Shown one piece after another: positions 51,750 through 60,302 of a stretch of DNA of 64,000 bases. Numbering within the stretch: position 1 is the first letter of the stretch; every line of letters begins with the position of its first letter. A program made the position numbers and the translations under genes. Below the pieces are notes generated by a model. That model had not been told where the DNA came from, ran no database searches, and saw only the letters and a list, made by a program, of their open reading frames with translations. This DNA comes from Pontibacter harenae (lineage in GTDB: Bacteria > Bacteroidota > Bacteroidia > Cytophagales > Hymenobacteraceae), in the NCBI RefSeq assembly GCF_020907245.1, contig NZ_JAJJWH010000008.1, positions 89,326 to 153,325 of the forward strand, given 5' to 3'.

Positions 51750-54700
51750 ATGAATAAAGTTTTACTGCTCATCTGTTTTATACTGGCAGGCAGCACCACC
51801 CTTAGCTTTGCACAGTCAGATCCAATATTAGGCAGAGCTTCTAGTTTTGGAATATTAGCTTCTACAGAAGTAAACAATACTACTACTGAAACCTCGGGAG
51901 TTGAAGGGAACTTAGGTATTTATCCTGGCGAGGTTATCAATGGAGAAGAGAAGCTTTACGTCTCTGGGCGCAAGGAAAGAGCAAATGAGTTTACAAAAAC
52001 GGCGCAGCTGCATGCCAGAAACGCTTATAACTCTTTAAGAAACCTGCCTAGAACAAGCAGCCTTAGCCCAGCCCTAGGCAAAGGCCAAACCATTAAACCA
52101 GGTGTTTATCATATCGATGGTGATGCAACACTAAATGGTGTTTTGGTTTTGGACGGTGAAGGAGACATTAATTCCAAGTTTATTTTTATCATCGACGGTA
52201 GCTTTAACACAACATCTCCGTCGCTGCCAAACCCTACACCAAGCCTGGTGTCACAAAAGGGAGCAGAGGCCAAAAACGTTTATTGGGTTGTTCAGAATGA
52301 AGTTGGCATTGGGGTCTCTACCTCATTTGTCGGTAACATTATCGCGCAAAATAACATCACGCTTAATAGAGGTGCCAATCTTGAAGGCAGGGCAATATCT
52401 CTTACAGGTAGCGTTAACCTGAACTTCAACACAGTTTACTTGCCTATAGTTATCGAATCTGACCTTTCTATCTCTAAGGCGGTTGATAACAAAGAACCAG
52501 AGTTAGGAACTAACATTGTTTATACAATCACTACAACAAACAAAGGTCCAGGTGCAGCCTTTGGTGTTGTAGTGAAAGAAAACATACCAGCAGGACTAGA
52601 GTTTATTAGTGCTGCACCACAAAAAGGAACCTTCGACCTGGAGACACAAACCTGGACAATTGGAGAGCTGGCAAACCAGGAGGTAGTTAAAATGAGCATC
52701 GTGTTCAGAGTAACAAGATCTGGTGCCATAAATAACACGGTAGATTTGGGCAGCGACAACCCAGATCCAAACCCGAGTGATAACAACGACGCTGATCCAG
52801 TGCAGGTGCCAGTTGTGTATTCTAACTTAAAGATTAGTAAAGTAGCTGATAACAAAGCACCTACCATAGGTACACAGATAGCCTACACGATAACAGCAAG
52901 AAATGAAGGCCCAGGACATGCTTTTGGTGTTACAGTTAAAGAAAACGTACCTAACGGGCTCGAATACATAAGTGCCACAACTGGAAAAGGGAGCTTTGAT
53001 CCAACCACAAATATCTGGACTGTTGGAGAACTAGCCGACCAGGAGGAAGTAACCATGACCATCATTTTTAGAGTGATGATACCAGGTGCTATAAGAAACA
53101 CGGTTGTAATTGATGGTGAAAACCCCGATCCAGACCCTACAGACAACGAAGAAGAGGCGCCTGTTGATGTGCCTGAAATATCCTCAGACCTGAGCGTAAC
53201 AAAAACAGCCAGCGAAGGTCCGCATTTGGTTGGTGATGAAGTTACTTATACTATAGTAGCAACAAACACAGGACCTTATGCTTCTTCTAATGTGTTGGTA
53301 ACAGAGCAGTTTCCTTCTGCTTTGGGGTTTGTAAGTGCCTCTACTGAAAAAGGAACTTACAACGAGCAGGAGCACCAGTGGCAGGTTGGAGGACTGGCAA
53401 ATGGCGAGTCGGCTACTCTAACAGTAGTCTTCAAAGTGTTGGCTGCAGGAAACATTAAAAATGCTGTGGCGATAGGCGGCGAAAACCCAGACCCTAACCC
53501 ATCAGATAATGAAGAGGAAGAGCCTATTGATGTGCCAGAGCAGTCTGCTAACCTGAGTGTAACTAAAACAGCCAGTGCTGGACCTTTTAAAGTAGGCAGC
53601 GAGGTAATTTATACTATAGTTGCTAAAAACGACGGGCCTTATGCCGCTACAGGTGTAACGGTGCAGGAGCAGTTCCCAGCAGATGCGCTTGAGTTTGTAA
53701 GTGCTTCGACCGAGAAAGGAGCTTTCAACACAAGCACTAACACTTGGGAAATAGGTACAATGGCCAACGGCGAGGCGGCTACTTTAGCTATAACATTCAA
53801 GATTAAAGACTTTGGTAACCTGAAAAATATAGTTGTGATAGGTGACGATGGTAACAACCCTGACCCAGATCCGACAGATAACGAAGGGGAGGAGCCGATA
53901 GATGTGCCACAGCCTGTATACAACCTTAGTGTAAGCAAAACAGCAGGTGCGGGTCCGTATTTAATCGGGCAGCAGGTAACCTATAAGATTATAGCCAGCA
54001 ACCAGGGTCCTGACGCTGCCAGAGGCGTGAAGGTACAGGAGCAGTTCCCCTCAGCTTTGGAGTTTGTTAGTGCCTCTACCGAGAAAGGCGCCTTTAACGA
54101 AGCTACTAGCGAGTGGGAGATAGGAGATATGGCTAACGGTGAGACAGTAGAACTTGCAGTTACCTTTAACATAGTAGCGGCAGGCAATATCAAAAACATC
54201 GTTGTAATTGGCGGAGAAGACACAGACCCTGATCCTTCGGACAACGAGGAAGAAGAGCCTATAGATGTGCCAGAAGTTTCGTCTGACCTAAGCGTAACAA
54301 AAACAGCCAGCGCAGGTCCGCACCTGGTGGGCGAGTTGGTAACTTATACCATCGTAGCTAAAAACAACGGCCCTTATGCCACAACAGATGCATGGGTACA
54401 GGAACAGTTCCCTGCTACTTTAGGCTTCGTTAGCGCCTCCACACAAAAAGGCACTTATAACGCACAGGAGCATAAGTGGGAAATTGGTGCTATGGCCAAC
54501 GGTGAGACAGCCGAACTTATAGTTATATTCAGAATACTGGCAGCAGGTAATATTAGAAACGCCGTGGCTGTAGGCAGTGAGAATCCAGACCCTAACCCAG
54601 GCGATAACGAAGAAGAAGAACCTATAGATGTGCCTGAAAAGGCTGCCAACCTGAGCGTACGCAAAAAGGTTGCAGCAGGCCCATACAAGGTAGGCAACGA

Positions 54701-55796
54701 GGTAGCGTATACCATAGAAGTTGAAAACAAAGGTCCTTATGCAGCCACAGGTGTAACAGTACAAGAGCAATTTCCTGCAGATGCATTAGAATTTATTCGT
54801 GCCTCAACACAAAAAGGATCCTTCAACACAACCACAAACATGTGGCAAGTAGGAGAAATGGCTAATGGCGAAACAGCTACGCTAACAGTGGTCTTTCGGG
54901 TGAAGCGCTCAGGCAACATCAACAACATTGTAGTAGTTGAGGACGATGGCGAGAACCCAGATCCAGACCCAACAGATAACGAAGAGGAAGAGCCGATAGA
55001 TGTGCCATGCGATGCCCCAGCTGTACCAAACGCTATTGCAGGACCAGAAAGTACTTGTACAGGAACAGAAACGCTTACCTATAGTATAGAGGCGGTTGCA
55101 GGAGCTTCAAACTACGTTTGGACCGTGCCTGCAGGCTGGGAGATACTTTCTGGGGAAGGAACGATTAGTATTACTGTAAAGCCTGGAGCAAACGGAGGCA
55201 CTGTTACAGTTGCTTCGGAGAATACCTGTAACACCAGCAGTACGGCTGCTATATCTGTAAATATTGTAACGCCACCAGCAACTGTCAATCCTATTATAGA
55301 TAACAGCAGTGTCTGCAACGGCCTAACTTATAGTGTAGAGCCAGTAGCAGGAGCTACTTCTTATACTTGGCTAGTACCAACGGGCTTCAGCATAGTAGCT
55401 GGCCAGGGTACCACAACTGTTATCATAAAAGCAGATAATCCTGATGCGAAAGGGGAGGTAACGGTTATACCTAACAATGCAAACTGTGCTGGCCCTGCCG
55501 CAAGCGCCACTATAGATGTGTCTTTAGAGAAAGGTGATCTAAATTTCCCGAAAGCCTTTAGCCCTAACGGGGATGGCACTAACGACACCTGGTTTGTGAC
55601 GAACCTGGAGAAGTACTCAGAAAATGAAATAGTGATTTTTAACCGCTGGGGATCTGAGGTATACAAGCGCAAGAACTACAAGAACGACTGGAGTGGCAAC
55701 GGTTTGGAGCAGGGTACCTACTTCTACAAAGCCAGAGTAAAACTTTGCGACGGTGTCATGAAAGAGTACTCAGGTTATGTAACGCTGTTCCGCTAA
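51750..55796 (+). CDS. Type IX-secreted surface adhesin: DUF3494 domain, seven DUF11 repeats, CHU_C tail
   Basis: 1348 residues from the ATG at 51750 (earlier TTG at 51714 not used). Signal peptide ends SFAQ. Domain order: ice-binding-like DUF3494 (about 20-230; FGILASTEVNNT...), then seven DUF11 repeats each starting near xKTAxxGPxxVGxxVxYTI with the linker NPDPDPTDNEEEEPIDVP, then two PKD/Ig-like modules (SNYVWTVPAGWEIL, TSYTWLVPTGFSI), and finally the type B secretion tail FSPNGDGTNDTW..RWGSEVY..GTYFYKARVKL. The Asp-rich linkers may bind Ca2+. Repeats 3 and 4 resemble repeats 6 and 7 more than their neighbours, so a block duplication occurred. Secreted through the type IX system and probably surface-attached. 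First gene of a three-gene run. Confidence 0.9.
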   Translation: MNKVLLLICFILAGSTTLSFAQSDPILGRASSFGILASTEVNNTTTETSGVEGNLGIYPGEVINGEEKLYVSGRKERANEFTKTAQLHARNAYNSLRNLPRTSSLSPALGKGQTIKPGVYHIDGDATLNGVLVLDGEGDINSKFIFIIDGSFNTTSPSLPNPTPSLVSQKGAEAKNVYWVVQNEVGIGVSTSFVGNIIAQNNITLNRGANLEGRAISLTGSVNLNFNTVYLPIVIESDLSISKAVDNKEPELGTNIVYTITTTNKGPGAAFGVVVKENIPAGLEFISAAPQKGTFDLETQTWTIGELANQEVVKMSIVFRVTRSGAINNTVDLGSDNPDPNPSDNNDADPVQVPVVYSNLKISKVADNKAPTIGTQIAYTITARNEGPGHAFGVTVKENVPNGLEYISATTGKGSFDPTTNIWTVGELADQEEVTMTIIFRVMIPGAIRNTVVIDGENPDPDPTDNEEEAPVDVPEISSDLSVTKTASEGPHLVGDEVTYTIVATNTGPYASSNVLVTEQFPSALGFVSASTEKGTYNEQEHQWQVGGLANGESATLTVVFKVLAAGNIKNAVAIGGENPDPNPSDNEEEEPIDVPEQSANLSVTKTASAGPFKVGSEVIYTIVAKNDGPYAATGVTVQEQFPADALEFVSASTEKGAFNTSTNTWEIGTMANGEAATLAITFKIKDFGNLKNIVVIGDDGNNPDPDPTDNEGEEPIDVPQPVYNLSVSKTAGAGPYLIGQQVTYKIIASNQGPDAARGVKVQEQFPSALEFVSASTEKGAFNEATSEWEIGDMANGETVELAVTFNIVAAGNIKNIVVIGGEDTDPDPSDNEEEEPIDVPEVSSDLSVTKTASAGPHLVGELVTYTIVAKNNGPYATTDAWVQEQFPATLGFVSASTQKGTYNAQEHKWEIGAMANGETAELIVIFRILAAGNIRNAVAVGSENPDPNPGDNEEEEPIDVPEKAANLSVRKKVAAGPYKVGNEVAYTIEVENKGPYAATGVTVQEQFPADALEFIRASTQKGSFNTTTNMWQVGEMANGETATLTVVFRVKRSGNINNIVVVEDDGENPDPDPTDNEEEEPIDVPCDAPAVPNAIAGPESTCTGTETLTYSIEAVAGASNYVWTVPAGWEILSGEGTISITVKPGANGGTVTVASENTCNTSSTAAISVNIVTPPATVNPIIDNSSVCNGLTYSVEPVAGATSYTWLVPTGFSIVAGQGTTTVIIKADNPDAKGEVTVIPNNANCAGPAASATIDVSLEKGDLNFPKAFSPNGDGTNDTWFVTNLEKYSENEIVIFNRWGSEVYKRKNYKNDWSGNGLEQGTYFYKARVKLCDGVMKEYSGYVTLFR

Positions 55797-55827
55797 GCAC
55801 TTAACGATAATAGAAAATAAAGTTAAT

Positions 55828-56763
55828 ATGAAAGTATTATATACACTGCTGGCCCTGTTGCTAACCTTCGCGGCTAGTGCCCAGCAAAACCCACAGTACT
55901 CGCAGTACATCTTTAACAGTATGGTCATCAATCCTGCCTATACTGGTAGCAAGAATGTACTTAACCTAAACGCTTTCCACCGCTCCCAGTGGGTTGGTTT
56001 GGAAGGTGCACCAACTACACAGTCTCTGGCCTTGGATGGCATCGTGGCCAGCAACCGCCTGGGGTTAGGCTTGCAACTGACTCGTGACCAAATCGGGGCG
56101 CAGACAAACACGGCGGCTTATGCCAATGCAGCTGTTAAACTACCAGTAAGTGCAGCAGGTGTGCTAAGCCTTGGAATAGCCTTAGGAGCAGTGCAAAACA
56201 CTTTTGATGGTGCTAAGTTAGGCATCACAAACGATCCTTCTATACCATCAGGCAAGGAGGTTAACCTGAAGACCGATGTAAAAATTGGTATGTATTTCCA
56301 CAACGACCGCTTTTATGCAGGCGTGTCTGCATCAGATCTGATACAATATAAAGACATGCAGCAGGTAGAACCCGAACGCCACTATTTCTTTACGGCAGGT
56401 TATGTATTCGATGTCAGCAGCTTTGTTAAGTTCAAGCCAAGTATACTCGTGAAGGAAGATTTTCATGCACCTGCCAACCTAGATGTTAACGGCTTTGTAC
56501 TGCTGGGCGACAAACTATGGTTAGGTGGCTCTTACCGTACCAGTGTAAATGTGTTCAACAAAAACCCAGAGGAGCCTGATGTGCGAAAGCGTACGGCGGC
56601 GGCTCTTATTGCTGAACTGCAGGTAAGCAAGGCGCTGCGAGTAGGTTACTCATTCGACCAGATGCTGAACGATATGAATGGTGTTAACACACACGAAGTT
56701 TCAGTTGGTTATTACTTCTTCAAGAAGAAGGATACGAAGATGATGACGCCTCAATATTTTTAA
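55828..56763 (+). CDS. PorP/SprF family type IX secretion membrane protein
   Basis: 311 residues. Signal peptide ending SAQ, then QNPQYSQYIFNSMVINPAYT and HRSQWVGLEGAPTTQSLALD, the PorP/SprF N-terminal signature, and an aromatic-rich beta-barrel to HEVSVGYYFFKK. These outer-membrane proteins partner with individual type B-tailed cargo to secrete or anchor it at the surface. It starts 32 bases after the adhesin stop, so the adhesin is its likely cargo. Confidence 0.95.
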   Translation: MKVLYTLLALLLTFAASAQQNPQYSQYIFNSMVINPAYTGSKNVLNLNAFHRSQWVGLEGAPTTQSLALDGIVASNRLGLGLQLTRDQIGAQTNTAAYANAAVKLPVSAAGVLSLGIALGAVQNTFDGAKLGITNDPSIPSGKEVNLKTDVKIGMYFHNDRFYAGVSASDLIQYKDMQQVEPERHYFFTAGYVFDVSSFVKFKPSILVKEDFHAPANLDVNGFVLLGDKLWLGGSYRTSVNVFNKNPEEPDVRKRTAAALIAELQVSKALRVGYSFDQMLNDMNGVNTHEVSVGYYFFKKKDTKMMTPQYF

Positions 56764-56780
56764 TACAAGTCCCTTAGCAT

Positions 56781-58766
56781 ATGAAACTTAAAAATATACC
56801 CTTATACATAGTAGTTGCAGCCACACTAGGCCTGGCCCCAGCGGCACGGGCGCAGTCGGAGTTGCGAAAAGCAGATAAGCATTACGAGAACCTGGAGTTT
56901 GCGCTGGCCCTGGAACAGTATCAGAAAGGCCTGAAAAAAGCAAAGCGCCAGCCTGATGTTCAGACGCTGCAGCGCATTGCAGATTCTTACCGCCTTACCC
57001 GCCAAAGCGAGAGAGCCGAGGTATGGTATGCCAAAGTAATAGGCATGCAAGGCCGAGATCCGATGGCTATTTATCATTATGCAGAAGCTTTGCGCAGCAA
57101 CGGCAAGCACGAGGAGGCCAAAGTCTATTTTATGCTGTGGGGCGAGGAGGTACCAACCATGGAAGAGCGTGCACAGCAATTGGTTAAAGCCTGTGATGTG
57201 TCTATGGCCTGGATGGAGAAGCTTCCTGTAGCAGAAGTAGAGCCACTGCAAAACCTAAATTATGCCAGCTCCTCAGACTTTAGCCCGATGCAGTACGGTC
57301 GCGGTATTATATTTACATCAGACCGTGGGGTAGGTACCGATAAAAAGAAGGATATATACGGATGGACGGGCCGTCCTTATTTACAGCTTTACACAGCAGA
57401 GCAGGATGTAAAAGGTAACTGGAGCGCACCAGTGCCTGTGCAGGAAGTTATAAATGATCAGTATCATAATGCAACAGCCTCGACGACAGATAACGGCAAA
57501 ACGATCTACTTTACAAGAACACACCTGGTAGAGAAGCGCAAAAAAGGTAATATGGACCCTACAAGTTGGGTAAAGGAGCCAGAAATAAAAGAATATATGA
57601 ACCGTCTGGAAATCTATTCTGCTCAGAAAGACGGTCATTCCTGGAGTAATATTCAGCCTTTTGCTTTCAACGATGTAGAAGAATACTCTGTCGGGCATCC
57701 TGCCTTATCACCAGATGGAAAGGTAATGTACTTTGCTTCGGATATGCCAGGAGGTATGGGTGAAACAGATATTTACTACACCCTGCGCCAGGAAGATGGC
57801 AGCTGGGGAGAACCTATAAATGCTGGCTTAACGATCAATACTGAGGGCCGCGAGAGCTTTCCTTACATAGATAGCGAGGGGCAACTGTTCTTTGCCTCTG
57901 ACGGCCATATTGGCTTCGGCGGCTTAGATATCTTTTCAGCAAAAGGCAGCTTAGGTAAGTGGGAAAGTGTAAAAAATCTTGGCTACCCTATCAACACCCC
58001 CAAAAACGACTACGGTATCATGTTTACAGAGGCAGGTGCAAAAGGCCTGCTGTCTTCAAACCGAGACGCCGCAAACGGCACCGACGACATTTATACCTTT
58101 AATATGCTGAAGAAGCCTGTGGTGCTGGCAGTTACTACCTTGGAGCGTAAGCAGAACGCAGAGAAACGAAACATAGAACTGCCTTTGCCTAAGGTACGCT
58201 TGGTGGTGAAAGAGAAAAGCCAAAGCGAACCAGCTTCGGTGTTGTCGGATGCGAAGGGAGAATACTTTATGAATGCGCGTGTAGGCGATAGCTTCACTTT
58301 CTTTGGCTCTAAAGATGGCTACTTAAATCAGCAGGCAGTTACAAACATACCAGAAACAGCAAACGATACTGTATCAGTGGCGCTGCTCTTCGACAAGAAC
58401 GAAGTGGAAAGAGTAATTGTGCTGGAAAACATCTACTATGACCTTGACAAGTGGGACATTAGAACAGATGCGGCTAAAGAATTAGATAAACTGGTAGTAA
58501 TGCTTAAAAGCAACCCAAGTGTGAACATAGAAATGGGAGCCCACACCGACAGTCGCGAAAGCTATAAGTATAACCAAGAGCTTTCTGATAAAAGAGCGCA
58601 GGCAGCGGTGGATTACCTGGTGTCGCAAGGTGTAGACAGAAGCAGGCTAAGAGCCAGAGGCTACGGCAAAACCAGGCTTATAAATGGCTGTGGCGAAGGT
58701 GTGGTTTGCTCTGAAGAAGATCATCAGCTGAACCGCCGTACGGAATTTAAGATTATCAAAAATTGA
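56781..58766 (+). CDS. OmpA family protein with TPR-like and WD40-like regions (PorE-like)
   Basis: 661 residues, signal peptide ending ARAQ. The N-terminal ~120 residues are TPR-like helices (LEQYQKGLKKAKRQPDVQTL). The middle has WD40/PD40 beta-propeller repeats (HPALSPDGKVMYFASDMPGG, SEGQLFFASDGHIGFGGLDI). A CarboxypepD-reg-like sandwich follows, then the peptidoglycan-binding OmpA tail with NIEMGAHTDSRESYKYNQEL and SDKRAQAAVDYLVSQGVDRSRL. This is the usual architecture of the OmpA-like protein found beside PorP/SprF (PorE-like), linking the secretion or attachment apparatus to the cell wall. 17 bases after PorP. Confidence 0.92.
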   Translation: MKLKNIPLYIVVAATLGLAPAARAQSELRKADKHYENLEFALALEQYQKGLKKAKRQPDVQTLQRIADSYRLTRQSERAEVWYAKVIGMQGRDPMAIYHYAEALRSNGKHEEAKVYFMLWGEEVPTMEERAQQLVKACDVSMAWMEKLPVAEVEPLQNLNYASSSDFSPMQYGRGIIFTSDRGVGTDKKKDIYGWTGRPYLQLYTAEQDVKGNWSAPVPVQEVINDQYHNATASTTDNGKTIYFTRTHLVEKRKKGNMDPTSWVKEPEIKEYMNRLEIYSAQKDGHSWSNIQPFAFNDVEEYSVGHPALSPDGKVMYFASDMPGGMGETDIYYTLRQEDGSWGEPINAGLTINTEGRESFPYIDSEGQLFFASDGHIGFGGLDIFSAKGSLGKWESVKNLGYPINTPKNDYGIMFTEAGAKGLLSSNRDAANGTDDIYTFNMLKKPVVLAVTTLERKQNAEKRNIELPLPKVRLVVKEKSQSEPASVLSDAKGEYFMNARVGDSFTFFGSKDGYLNQQAVTNIPETANDTVSVALLFDKNEVERVIVLENIYYDLDKWDIRTDAAKELDKLVVMLKSNPSVNIEMGAHTDSRESYKYNQELSDKRAQAAVDYLVSQGVDRSRLRARGYGKTRLINGCGEGVVCSEEDHQLNRRTEFKIIKN

Positions 58767-58798
58767 TATAAAACCTCCTTAGCTTTCATAGTTTATAA

Positions 58799-58826
58799 AG
58801 GCTCCGCAGTTTCTGCAGGAGCTTTT
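58799..58826 (+). terminator. Terminator at the end of the adhesin/PorP/OmpA run
   Basis: GCTCCGCAG (58801-58809) with CTGCAGGAGC, one bulged base, followed by TTTTTT. Confidence 0.7.
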
Positions 58827-58880
58827 TTACTTGTTAACAGGTTTATGCAGCCAAGGCACAAGCTTATGCAGCAGTGTAGA

Positions 58881-58920
58881 AACAAAACAGGAGTGCCTTA
58901 GAAGGCACTCCTGTTTTGTT
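58881..58920. terminator. Bidirectional intrinsic terminator
   Basis: AACAAAACAGGAGTGCCT (58881-58898) and AGGCACTCCTGTTTTGTT (58903-58920), perfect 18-bp stem with a 4-base loop, between convergent genes. Confidence 0.88.
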
Positions 58921-58940
58921 TTAACAACTGAGAAGGTTTT

Positions 58941-60131
58941 TTAGCGGTTGCCTGTGTAGGCTACGCGGTAAACTACACCGTTGTCATCATCAGAAACAAG
59001 TATAGAGCCATCTTTGTACTGGGCCAGACCTACTACACGGCCAAACTCCTCTTTGTTGTTATTAACCAAGAAGCCAGTTACGAAATCTTCTATTTTGCTA
59101 GGCTTTCCGTTTTCGAACCTTACCCGTATCACCTTATAACCAACGGGTTCACTGCGGTTCCAGGAGCCGTGCAGTGTTACCAATGCATCGCCTCTGTACT
59201 CCTGCGGAAACTGAGAGCCATTGTAGAAAACAAAATCCATCGGAGCACTGTGAGCATCATAAAGTAGCTCTGGAAATTCTGTCTGCTTGGCGTACTCTTC
59301 CCAAGTCATGCCTTTTGGCGGCTCGTCGGCCAGGTTCGGTTTTCCATTCTCGAATACATAAGGCCAGCCATAGTTGCCGCCTTCTGTAATTCTGTTCAGT
59401 TCTTCTTTCTGTGTTTCGTCGCCGAGCCAGTCTATACCATGGTCAAAGCCATAAAGGGCCTTCGACTGCGGGTGCCAGTCAAAGCCGATCATGTTGCGCA
59501 AGCCCGTGGCGTAAATACGACGACCGCTGCCGTCGGGCTTCATCTGCACCAGTGTAGCGTTCTCCTTGTGTGTCTCTTCGCAAGCGTTGCAGGTGCTGCC
59601 AACCGATACGTACAGCATACCATCTGGCCCGAATTCAATAGAGCGGTTGGCGTGCTGGCCGCCTTCCGGAAAGCCTTTGGCTATTTCTTTCAACTGGCCA
59701 AGGCTACCGTCTTTGCTTATATCCGCTGTGTAAATTTCGTTCACCGTCATCAGGTAAACTTTGTTGTTGCGGATAGCGATACCGTGCATCTGGTCTTTAG
59801 TGGCTACCACCTTTTGCTGATCAGCTTTGCCATCGTTGTTGGTATCGCGCAGCATGGTTACAGTGCCTTTGTCTCTGTCGGTAACATACACAGTACCGTC
59901 GGTGTGCACAGCCAGCATGCGGGGCTTGTTCAGGTTTTCGGCAAATTTTGTGACGGTAAAGCCTGCAGGTACTTTTAGCTGGCGTACCCGCGCATCGGTG
60001 GCGGGCACCTTAACAGGTTTGTAAATATGGCCTTCCATGGAAGTGGCAATAGGCTCCTGGCTGTTTTGCGCATTTGCTGTGGAGAATGCGGCCATCAGAC
60101 CTAATGCCAAAAGAGTGGTTTTAATTTTCAT
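58941..60131 (-). CDS. PQQ-dependent sugar dehydrogenase (Asd/soluble glucose dehydrogenase type)
   Basis: 396 residues. Signal peptide ends ANA. Six-bladed propeller motifs typical of soluble PQQ sugar dehydrogenases: PRMLAVHTDGTVYVTDRDKG, GQHANRSIEFGPDGMLYVSV, GSTCNACEETHKENATLVQM, ALYGFDHGIDWLGDETQKEE and NYGWPYVF. Such enzymes oxidise aldose or sorbosone sugars in the periplasm, passing electrons to the respiratory chain. The cysteine pair in STCNAC and the extra Glu/His around it are unusual. The preceding TonB receptor gene is divergent; a functional link is not shown. PQQ synthesis genes are not in the window. Confidence 0.88.
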   Translation of the reverse strand: MKIKTTLLALGLMAAFSTANAQNSQEPIATSMEGHIYKPVKVPATDARVRQLKVPAGFTVTKFAENLNKPRMLAVHTDGTVYVTDRDKGTVTMLRDTNNDGKADQQKVVATKDQMHGIAIRNNKVYLMTVNEIYTADISKDGSLGQLKEIAKGFPEGGQHANRSIEFGPDGMLYVSVGSTCNACEETHKENATLVQMKPDGSGRRIYATGLRNMIGFDWHPQSKALYGFDHGIDWLGDETQKEELNRITEGGNYGWPYVFENGKPNLADEPPKGMTWEEYAKQTEFPELLYDAHSAPMDFVFYNGSQFPQEYRGDALVTLHGSWNRSEPVGYKVIRVRFENGKPSKIEDFVTGFLVNNNKEEFGRVVGLAQYKDGSILVSDDDNGVVYRVAYTGNR

Positions 60132-60302
60132 AGCGTTGTTTTGGTTGTAATTTGCAAGTCTGTAGCGCTTACATCATATTTTTAACTTTAAAACTGTATG
60201 AAATGTTTTTTAAGGGTGGAATCTTGGGGGACTATCCTACATTGTTTGACTTTTTCCTAACCAAATGGAAACACTACCCGTTGTTTCAACTTTAACTTCT
60301 AT

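Noticed and set aside
52400..55000. Regular repeats in the adhesin gene as a possible CRISPR array
   Set aside because: The repeats are coding DUF11 modules of about 120 codons, not short repeats with spacers.
58799..58920. Two hairpins as possible small RNA
   Set aside because: They sit between convergent stop codons and have classic terminator form.
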